Under the pieces are notes generated by a model. The model was not told the origin of the DNA. It was given only the letters and a program-made list of their open reading frames with translations, and searched no databases. The position numbers were made by a program, and so were the translations under genes. From Dreissena polymorpha (lineage: Eukaryota > Mollusca > Bivalvia > Myida > Dreissenidae): a stretch of 64,000 nucleotides of DNA. The stretch covers positions 83,663,588-83,727,587 of the forward strand of contig NC_068359.1 in the NCBI RefSeq assembly GCF_020536995.1. Reading direction: 5' to 3'. Below are positions 48,733 through 60,700 of the stretch, piece by piece. Position 1 is the first letter of the stretch. Each line of letters opens with the position of its first letter.

Positions 48733-51700
48733 GTCATCATCATTATCACTGTATCTATATTCATCATAATTGATTATCTATTCATCCTCATCAATATCAT
48801 TACCATAACAGTACAATCAGAAAAGTAGACATTTATTAAGTGTCATTAACATAAATCAACATATCATTTGCCGACGAAGAGACATATAGACAGAGAGAGA
48901 GAGCTAACCCTCCAAGAGACATATAGACAGAGAGAGACTCAGAGAGAGCTAACCCTCCAATTATAAACAGGTAAAGGAAGTATCTTCGAATGAAAGGCCA
49001 GTAAGGGACTTACACCAAAAGTTACTGAGAGCTAAGGGATGACAGTGCACTAATTTTTTTCATATTATTTGGCTTTTCTTTCTATAAAGCCTTCATTTTG
49101 AAAGGAAAATCTTCTTTATTTACTTACAGAGACTCTGACTGACTGGCAACATATGCAATAACAAGAGGCCCATGAGGGCCTGAGTCGCTCTACTGCTAAA
49201 GAAGAATTTTCTCAAATTCAAGGGAAGATTATTGTGTACTTATTTCTCCGATACTGCTTATATTCAATAGCGTTCAAGTTCTCATTCATATAAAGATACT
49301 GTGCAAATTTGGAAATAACTGAATGAAAACTGTGGAATTAATTGCGTAAACAAGCAGGATTTCAAAAATTTCTCATTCATTGGGAAGTCATTCTGGACTT
49401 ATTGCTTCGATATTGCTCTTTTTAAAAAGGGTTTGAGTCCTCATTGATACAAAGACACTGTGCAAGTTTGCCAAGAATTGGATGAAAATTATGGACTTTA
49501 TCACATTAAAAACTGAATTTTCATTTTTTCTCAAATTCAAGGGAAGATAATTTTGGACACTGATGTAACCCATTCTCGATAGGGTTCAAGTCCTCATTAA
49601 TATAAAGACACTGAACAAGATTGTAAAGAATCGGATGAAAACTGTGGACTTTATCGCGTTAACAAGAAAAAGGCTTACGCACGCACGGACGGACGGACAA
49701 ACGGACAACGGAAACCACGCCATGACATAAGCTCTTCTGGCCTTTGGCCAGTAGAGCTAAAATGAAGTTCTTGTGTATATGGATGCATTACAATGGCTTA
49801 ATACGTTCGTGAGAAACCATGTTTCTATCTAAAGTAACATTGACCTTGACCTTAATCATATCTTAATCATATGAGTCGCACTCTGAGAAAACTGGGCATA
49901 ATGCATGTGCCTAAAGTGTCGTCCCTGATAAGCCGGCTAATCAGGGACGACACTTTCCGTTTTTATGACATTTTTCGTTTAAATGAAGTCTCTTCTTAGC
50001 AAATAATCCAATTAAGGCGGAAAGTGTCGTCCCTGATTAGCCTGTGCAGACTGCACAGACTAATCTGGGACGACATTTTACATACATGCATTATGTCCAG
50101 TTTTCTCAGAACACGACTCATATCCATCCCATGTGCAGTCCCTGGCCATAGGGATTCTACACATCAAGTTGCATTACAATAGCTCAATATGTTTTAAAGT
50201 TATTGAGTACTAACAAATCTAAAATCAGTGACCTTTATAGATCCGCTTATTCAGTGACCTTGATATATGCGCTTATAAGGCAGTTATGAACGTAGTGACA
50301 ATACGATTGCTTATTTTTTTCATTCAGTTATTGAGCATAAATCATGCATCTATACTTAATAACTAAGATATTGGCCCTATCTGCAATCCCAAAATGAATA
50401 TTTGATGCAAAACATGCCACATAAAACCCTAATGGAGGCTTGAAATAAGGTATTAACATACTTAATTTCATTTAAATAGAAAAATGCATTATTGAAAAAA
50501 TGAGCAGAAACAATATGTCTGCAGTTACTAAAAAGACCATTCCCTACCCACAACTTATGCCATCCAAAGCTAGATTTGGATACAGGGTTTAAATGTGAAG
50601 CTTCATTAACCTAGTTTGGGTGCAAACACTGACACTCTGGTGTATAGAATAACTTGGCTTTTAATCAAGTCAAGCAATAAAGAGCCATAAAGCATCATAC
50701 CATTTCCTTGTGATTGAGATCAATTTCTGCTACATTTACTAGCTCCAATGCCGTCTTGGAGCCATTTATTTCCTTTAAATCATAAACGCTGAAAGGAAAG
50801 TAACAACAAGAGCTACCCCTTGCGGTTGCAGACCGCTCATCTATTTTTCTTTTTAAAGGTGAAGGGACCTATCTAAATTTCAATCACAAAGGAGGTGTTA
50901 ATATTACAAATCCAAGGGAAGTTAGCCATACTAGAATAGTATGGTTGGTTTACTTGCATTATCTCTCTTGAATATGTTTGCTACTCTCCAACTAGAGAAA
51001 TTAGGTTAGGGTGTGAAATGGTGTATGGTAACCCATGGAACATGTGCTTATCAAATAAAGGTGTCTTCGTTTATTGTGTGTTTATCTAACTTTAACAGGA
51101 GGGAGGGGTGGTGTGGAGAGGGGTGTATAGTGTGGGTGTGGTCATTTATTTATTTGGGTGGAGTCTATTGTGGTATGTCAGGTAAGAGTTGTTTTGTCAA
51201 GGATATCAATCAAATCTAATCAATTGTGGTATGTCAGGTAAGAGTTGTTTTGTCAAAGTATCAATCAAATCTAATCATAAATAAAAAAGTTATGGCAATT
51301 TTAGCAAAATTTAATAATTTGACCTTGAGTCAATGTCATATAAAGGTCAAGGTAAAATTCAACTTGGCAGGTACAGTACCCTCATGATAGCATGAAAGTA
51401 TTTGAATTTTGAAAGCAAAAGCCTTGAAACTTTAGAAGTAAAGTGGAGCTAAACACAAAATTTAACCATATATTTTAATTTACTAGTCAAAAAAGGGCCA
51501 TAATTTCGTTAAAATGACAACCAGAGTTACGCAACTTGTTCTTTACTGTCCCCTTATGATAGTTTGCAAGTGTTCCAAGTATGAAAGCAATATGTATGAT
51601 ACTTTTGGGGTAAAGTGGACCAAAAACACAAAACTTAACATAATTTTCAATTTTCTAAGTATAAAGGGCCCATAATTCCGTCAAAATGCCAGTCGAGTTA

Positions 51701-54700
51701 CATAATTTTGCCTGCACAATCCCTTTATGATAGTAAGTGTTGCAAGTACGAAAGCAATAGCTTTGATACTTAAGGAATAAAATGGACCTAACACAAAACT
51801 TAACCAAAATTGTCAATCTTCTAAGTATAAAAAGGGCACATAATTCTGTCAAAATGCACACCAGAGTTATCTAACTTTGCCTTCCCAGTCCCCTCATGTC
51901 ATGATAGTAAGTAAGTGTACCAAGTATGAATGCAATAGCATTGATACTTATGAGAAAAAATGGACCTATTCGCAAAACTTAACCGGACGCCGACACCAAT
52001 GCCAAGGTGATGACAAAAGCTCATAATTTTTTTTCAAAAAATAGATGAGCTAAAAAATATCTTATAAAAAACAAGAGCACTGCATAACAAATGCCACACT
52101 CGGCTGCAGGTGCAGTTTTGAATAAATGAAAGCTTGACAGAATTTTTTTTTAAGAAGTCACAGTGACCTTGACCTTAGACCTAGTGACCCAAAATTGGGT
52201 GTGGCATGTAGAAATCATCAAGGTGCAGCTACATATGAAGTTGCAAAGTTATAGGTTGAAGCACTTTGATTTCAGAGCCAATGTTCAAAACCTTGACAAA
52301 ATGTTAAGGTTTAAGCACGACGCGAACGGCGGACACGAAGACGGACATGACGAGCTGGCTATGACAATACCTCGTGTTTTCTCTGATAACAGCTGAGCTA
52401 AAAATTAATTGAAAAAAGGATATCAGTAAAACTATATCAGTAAAACTGATGGATGCTCCCCAATGCTTTGTTGATAAATGGATTAATTGTGTAGAAAAAA
52501 GTGTGACCTTGAAAACATCTATTATTAGCCTCGGTGACCTTAACCTCAACCCCAGTGACCTCAAACCTCATCAAAAGGTAGAGGTCCATGCAAGGTACCT
52601 AAAAGCCAAATATGTAAGAGATCGTTGAAATATTGAAGGCACTATGAGAAACTGTAAGAAAAGTGTGACGGAAAAATGTATTATTAGCCTCAGTCACCTT
52701 TACCGCTGTGACCTAAAACCTCATCAAAAGGTAGATGTTTGTGCAAGGTACCTACACGCCAAACATGTAAGAGATTGGTAAAATATTGAAGGCCCTGTGA
52801 AAAATTGTAAGAAAATTGTCAGGGAAAAAAATCTTTTATCAGCCTCGGTGATCTTGACATTGACCGCAGTGACATCAAATTTCATCAGGAGGTAGAGGTC
52901 CATGCAAGGTACCTACATGCCAAATATGTAAGAGATCGTTGAAATATTGAAGGCGCTATGAGGAACTTTAACAAACATATGAGAAAACTGTACGAAAAGT
53001 GTGAAGGAAAAAATCTTTTATTAGCCTAAGTGACCTTGACCCCAGTGATCTCAAAGTTCCATGCAAGGTACATACATGTAAGAGATCAGTAAAATAGTTG
53101 AAATATTGAAGGCGCTATGAGAAACTGTAAGAAAAGTGTGACTGCAAAAATCTATTATTAGCCTCAGTGACCTTGACCGCAGTGACCTCAAACCTCATCA
53201 AAAGGTAGAGGTCCATGCAAGGTACATACATTTCAAGTATGTAAGAGATCTGTCAAATATTGAAGGCGCTATGAGAAACTGTAAGAAAAGTGCGACAGAA
53301 AAAATATAATATAAGCCTCAGTGACCTTGACCGCAGTGACCTCAAACCTTATCAAAAGGTAGAGGTCCATGCAAGGTACATACATTCCAAGTATGTAAGA
53401 GATCCATAAAATATTGAAGGCGCTGAGAGGAATTGTAAGAAAAGTGTGATGGAAAAAAATTATTATTAGCCTCTGTGACCTTGACCGCAGTGACCTCAAA
53501 CCTCATCAAAAGGTAGAGGTCCATGCAAGGTACCTACAAGCCAAATATGTAAGAGATTGGTAAAATATTGAAGGGGCTGTGAAAAACTGTAATACAAAAG
53601 TGACGGAAAAAATCTACTATAAGCCTCTGTGACCTTGACCGCAGTGACCTCAAATCTCATCAAAAGGTAGAGGTCAATGGCAGGTACCTACATGCCAAAT
53701 ATGTAAGAATTTGGTAAAATATTGAAGGCGCTGTGAAAAAGTGTAAGAAAAAAGTGACAGAAAAAATATGATATTAGCCTCTGTGACCTTGACCGCAGTA
53801 ACCTCAAACCTCATGAAAAGGTAGAGGTTCATGCAAGGTACCTACATCCCAAATATGAAAGAGATCGGTGAAATATTGAAGGCGCTATGAGAAACTGTAA
53901 CATAAGTATGAGAAACTGTACGAAAGTGTGAAGGAAAAAATCTGTTATTAGCCTCAGTGACCTTGACCCCAGTGATCTCAAAGTTCCATGCAAGGTACAT
54001 ACATGTAAGAGATCAGTAAAATATTGAAGGCGCTATGAGAAACTGTAACAACAAGAGGGCCATGATGGCCCTGAATCGCTCACCTGACTATCCTTGCTAC
54101 ATCAACTTAAATTCTATCAGACCCATATACAATCCCAAGCAAGATTTGATTAATTAATACATTCTGATAATGAGACGTGATGAACAAACTGTGATCTCTT
54201 TCTTCTACACAAGGTCTTACTAAAATTGGCCTGGTGACCTAATTTTTGACCCCAGATGACCCATATACGATCCAAAATCAGATATTATCAAGACAAACAT
54301 TCTGACCATATTTCATAAAGATCAGATGAAAACTATTACCTCTATTGTCTACACAATGTTTTTCTATGATTTGGCCCTAGTGAACTAGTTTTTACCCCAG
54401 ATGACCCAAGTACCATCCCAACCCGGATTTGATCAAGATTAACATTCTGGCAAAATTTCATGATATTGGATGAAAACTGTGACCTCTACTATCAACTTAA
54501 GTTTTTTTTAAACTTTGAACTAGTGACCTAGTTTTTGACCCTAGATGACCCAAAAACAATCCACACCCAGATTTCATCAAGATAAACATTCTGACCAAAT
54601 TTCATAAAGATTGGATGAAAACTGTGACCTCTATTGTCTACACAAGGTTTTTCTATTATTTGACCTAGTGATCTAGTTTTTGACCCAAGATGACCCAAAT

Positions 54701-57700
54701 ACAATCCCAACACAAATTTCATAAAGATAAACATTCTGACCATATTTCATAAAGATTCGATGAAAAACTGTGACCTCTATTGTCTACACAAGGTCTTTCT
54801 ATTATTTGACCTAGTGAACTAGTTTTTGACCCCAGATGACCAAATTACAATCCCAACCCAGATTTCATCAAGATAAACATTCTGACCAAATTTCATAAAG
54901 ATTGGATGAAAACTGTGACCTCTATTGTCTACACAAGGTCTTTCTATTATTTGACCTAGTGAACTAGTTTTTGACCCCAGATGACCCAATTACAATCCCA
55001 ACCCAGATTTCATCAAGATAAAAATTCTGACTAAATTTCATAAAGATTGGATGAAAACTGTGACCTCTATTTTCTACACAAGGTTTTTCTATTATTTGAC
55101 CTAGTTTTTGACCCCAGATGACCTAATTACAATTCCAACCCAAATTTCATCAAGGTCAACATTCTGACTAAATTTCATAAAGATTGGATCAAAACTTTGA
55201 CCTCTACTGTATACACAAACAAATTGTTGACGGACAAAGGCACACACACACGCACAACGGACGCACGGTCACATAAAAAAAAGGTGACGGAAGTAAGGAC
55301 AAACTGGCAACTATATGCTCCCCATTTATATATATATGGGGAGCATAAAAATACATCACACAAACAAACAATATCTCAAAACATTAATCATTTAGTTTAT
55401 ACCTGCAAGCATTATGAACACAAGGGTTGGAAATGAAATGAAGCCTTTAAATTTTTATAAAGTAAGCAAGGTATTTAAACTAAATTTAACTTTTTATGGG
55501 ACTACAAATGCGTTAAAATACTTATCTAAGTGGTAAATGATTTATTATGTCACACGTACAATATTTCAATTCTTAAACATTGTTTACACCTACGGACTAG
55601 ATGTGTTTTTTTAAGAAGTGAAGATTCCGTTTACAACAAATCCCAGGCATGCTTACCGTAACATTCCCCTGGCTGCAAGCATGTGTATGATTCTACCTGA
55701 ATTGTCTGCATGGAACGCACAGATATCACGTTCAATATTTAACATCTCATCAGAAAGAGTGCTGTTCTTTGGCTGAAATTTAAATATGTATTGAACTCTT
55801 GAATCGGTAATATATACGATTGGGGTAATTGGCTACATTGAAATGGTGATAGAACAAGCATGAAAGAATTTCTTATTAATCCACTCAGAAACACAATTTG
55901 ACGCATTTGAAGTCCTTTAGAAAATCAAATTAAAGTCCTTTTTTAATATATTCATGTTTGAAACACTTCATTTCAAAACCTCAGATACTGATGCGCAGCA
56001 AACAGCATAAAACTTGAACCGGCTGCGAGGTTACTGACAGGCTGTTCTCATTTTATGCTGTGTGTGCGTCATAGCCTTTTTCACTTTGCTTTTGAGTGGG
56101 AAAGGATTCTACTGGATTACTTTTATTTTCTTCTGACTTATATACAGCTCTTTTGTTAACATGGCATGTCTATGGCAGCATTCCATAACATAGCATGTCT
56201 ATGGCAGCATTCCATAACATGGCATGTCTATGGCAGCATTCCATAACATGGCATGTATAGGCAGCATTCCAGCCTTTAAGTTATCGTTTATGCAGCTTTC
56301 AAGCAAATAGCAGATCGAAGCAGAAGACATTTTATCACACTTTTACAGAAAATTCGGTTGATAAAATATCATCTATAATCAACGGCAGGAAATGACGTCA
56401 ATATTTCGACCAAATGACGTCATAAATCTAGCGAAATAATCAAGTCAAACTAATTTGTTTAATTAAATAGGTTTACAAAATAAAAAGTGGAATAAATAGA
56501 ATAATATATTAGTGTTGATTATAGATCAGATTTATCATGCTTGGCACGAAAACGAAAAAGCACTCGCCAAGACTTGTGCTTTTTGTTTTCTAAGCCTCGC
56601 ATGATAAACCTGATCTATAATCAACACTAACCTATTATTCTCTATTTATAAATACAACAGAATGCTAGGTGAAAGGAGCAAAAAAAATAAGTGAAATAGT
56701 GCATGATAGGACTAGGGCATGTGGACCTACTTCATTGTAATAATAAGTTGCTCCTGAAGATTATCTTAATCTTCATCTACATTGTTCATTGCTGCAGGCA
56801 AGCTTGATTAATATGCGACAAGTAGTGAGAGAATAATGATAAAGAAAGAAAAATAGTAAAGTAAGAGGAGCTTGATAGTGAAGTGAAAATGGCTTTTGAA
56901 ACCAGAATAAAACCAGAACAGCCTGTGAGTCACTCGCAGTCTTTTCAGGTTTTATGCTGTTTGCTACTCATCATTAACTAAGGGTTGGAAATGAAACATT
57001 TAGTAAGAAAGGTATTTAATCAAATTGAACTTTCTAAGGGACTACAAATGTGTCGAAATACGCATCTAAGTGGTAAAGGGTTAATGGACAGAAGGAAAGC
57101 AACGCAAAGTCACCAGCTACTTTTTATTCCCTCTCCTTCATGCCTCCCCAGCTGCAGTATTCGCCAAGAGGTTTGAACCTCAACCAGCACAGCCACAAGG
57201 GGCTCTTAGGAGCAACTTTATACGTTTTTAATCCTTTACCACTTAGATACATATTTATGCATTTGTTGTCCCTAAGAAAGTTTAATTTAATTGTATACCT
57301 TTTTAACTTGATTCAAATTTTAAGAGCTTCATTTCCAACCCTTAGATACTGATGAGCAGCAAACAGCATAAAACCTGAACAGACTGCTAGTTGCTCGCAG
57401 GCTGTTCTGGTTTTATTCTGTTTGCACATACTCATTTTCAATTTGCTTCTGAGTTGGAAAGGGTTAAGACCTGATCAAACACAAGCTTAAACACCTTTAA
57501 TACCTTTATCATATCACATACGGCGGCAACTTCAAATAGTTCCCTGTGGCCTTTAGGGGAGTAAATGCAGTGATATGGGAACCCTCCTATCTTAATGTCA
57601 TGATCCATGCATTTGACCTTGAACAGTACTGGAGGTCGCTCTAAAACAAACACATAACAAAACAACAGGGTCATGGGATTTTTCTCAGTTTGGTATGTTG

Positions 57701-60700
57701 CTTTACATTAACCCTTTGCATGCTGGGAAATTTGTCGTCTGCTAAAATGTCCTCTGCAGAATTTCAAAAATTAGCATTTTCTTAGATTTTTTCAAAGAAT
57801 ACTATCAGACTAGCAAACAGTTTGGATCCAGATGAGACGCTACATTCTGTGGCGTCTCATCTGGATCCAAACTGTTTGCAAAGGCCTTCAAAATTCGGTT
57901 CCAGCACTGAAAGAGTTAATATACATTTATTTTCATGAGCATTTGGGTGAATAGAAAAATCAAAGTGTCCCTGTTTTAAGTGATGGTATAACAAATAAGA
58001 AAATTGAAATAATTATAGCTCTATTTTATACTGACAAATGTCAATTTGTTCAAAACCTGCCTTATTTTGTTTTATTGAGAATTGAACAATAATATTCCAC
58101 AAAACATTTTGATTATATATAGCCGAATCATGCATTTTTTGCAATTGCAATAAAAACATCAGTCTGCAGGCTTAGAACACTTATTGCATTATATATATAT
58201 TTTATTTTTATTGATTTATGTGTAGAAATTGTATTACAAACAGGGTGAGATGTATTAATATTAAATTACAAATAACACAGCATTAATTCATGCTTTATAT
58301 TCTTAATATTACAAGTTATATAGACAAACAACCTTTTATCTTTATGTTGATTGGAAGCCCCTGAGGCATGTGCCCGTCTTCTGCAAAGTTGATGCCAGAT
58401 GTTCTAGATGCGTTTATATCATGATCAAATAGTTTATACTGAAATATATGTTAATATCAAAACACATAATTTACTCGACTTACATAGCTGTGTTTGAAAG
58501 TGTTTCTTGGTCAAATTGCAAACATACTGAGTATTATAATTTTTTTGTTTTGTTCAGGAAAAAAATTACCTTGAACAGTTTTGCAGTTTGTTGCTGTTTG
58601 ATTAGAAAATTGTAAAAAAAGCTATATGCAATGATTTTGAGAACATTAAACTTACATAATTCATGTTAATTAGGCAATTCAATGCAATTATTTTGATTCC
58701 ATAAAAACTAAAAAGCATTTACTTTATTTTTCCAGAGTTTTCTTCTCAAACCAGCCTAGGTCAACCATGTCTACATAATATTCTACCATTTATCAAATGC
58801 GCCTTGTTCTGAGAAAACTGGGCTTAATGCATGCCCGTAAAGTGTGGTCCCAGATAAGCCTGTGCAGTTAGAAACTTTCCACCTTAACTTGATTTTCGGT
58901 AAGGAGGGACTTCCTTGAAACTAAAAAATATGATAAAAGCGGAAAGTGTCGTCCCGGATTAGCCTGTGTAGACTTCACAGGCTAATCTGGGGCGACACTT
59001 TACGCACATGAATTAAGCCCAGTTTTCTCAGAACGCAACTCAATTGATTTTTGATGCCATGAACAAGCCTTTGATCAGTTTTTCAGAAAAATAATTGTAT
59101 CTTTGTTAAAACGCATGTCTTGGTCGTAAAAAGATGACACAGACTGTTTATCTAATGCCATAGGTACATTCTTGTTGAAAAGATACAGTAAGAATGGTCG
59201 ATTAAATGTTTAGGAAAAACAAAAACAAAGTGCAATCGCAAGGCCCTGGCATTATGTAATTTATGATAAAAAAACACAACAAATAACTACTTAAAGGTCG
59301 CTGTGGTGTAGTGGATATGGTGTCCGCCTAGCGATCGGGAGGTCACTGGTTCGATCCCCACTGCGGGAGCGTTCTTTAGATTTCCCCCATAGACACCAAG
59401 TACTGGTTCTAGTCCCAGGAAACGGACTCGAGAGCGTTTCAAATAAGCCTAAGGCTTTCTATGCAATCGAGCTAAAATAAATATGTTTAAACTAACTACT
59501 TAAAAACATTATACAATTGTGAAACCTTGATCGTATGTGTGGTAACAATTGTAAGATTTTTTTCTGTAAAAGTTTGATGAAAATGGCATGCAAAATATAG
59601 GTAAAGTTTCATAAATAAATTTTTATATTTACTTTTAAAAAGGGTAATAAGGCCTTAACAATAATGTCAGTAAACTGTGACAATATGCACTAGAGCACTT
59701 GGGTATATAGGATCTGGTACGAGTTTGTGTACCATAATTTAATCGAGTTGTGTTAACAGTCTTTCTCCAAATATGCCTCTTCATATATAATGAGAAACCT
59801 TGCATGAGATTTTAGCATACAGAGTAGCTCCTGGCTAGAATGCATGAATGCACAGGCTGGTCTGGAGCTACCCTGGTTGCACATGGCATAATACCCCTTT
59901 TTACTTTGATACTTATAAAATGTACTTACATGTTCTAGTATGTACTCGAAGCTATAGAACTCCACTTGTCCAGATATGAACATGATGATCAAAGTACCAT
60001 GTGTTAGCATGGCATTAGTTACACCCCTGTCCAAACACCTGAAACAGTATTTGAGTCGCGTTCTGAGAAAACTGGGCTTAATGCATGTGCGTAACGTCAT
60101 CCCAGATGAGCCTGTGCAGTCCACACAGGCTAATCAGGGACGACACTTTTCGCCTTAACTTGTTTTTTGGTAAGGAGGGACTTCCTTGAAACTAAAAATA
60201 CCATAAAAGCGGAAAGTGTCGTCCCTGATTAGCCTGTGTGGATTGCACAGGCTAATATGGGATGACACTTTACGCACATGCATTAAGTCCAGTTTTCTCA
60301 GAACAGGACTCATTTATATATTGGTTTTCATTGGGTTTTTAGGAAATATCATTTTTAATACGTGAATTTTTAGTTTAGTTTTAAAATCGTTATATTTGAT
60401 TGAATCAAAAGCCTACAGCTTATTGGGAAACCGGTCACTAGGTGGACACCATATCCACAACGCTACATCAAAAAAGATAATTCATCATTTGAACAGTCTC
60501 ATCAATATTGGATTCTTCACCTTGAAATTTTCCAGTTTAATAACAATGAACTGGTAAGCAGGATATGCCTCTGGAGAATACAACATAAATACCAAATAAA
60601 CATCATTTACATTCATCAGTAATAATGCTGTTTACAAATATTTGTTTCATTATTATATATGGACTAGAACATGAACAAATACATACGTAGTAAGGTGTGT

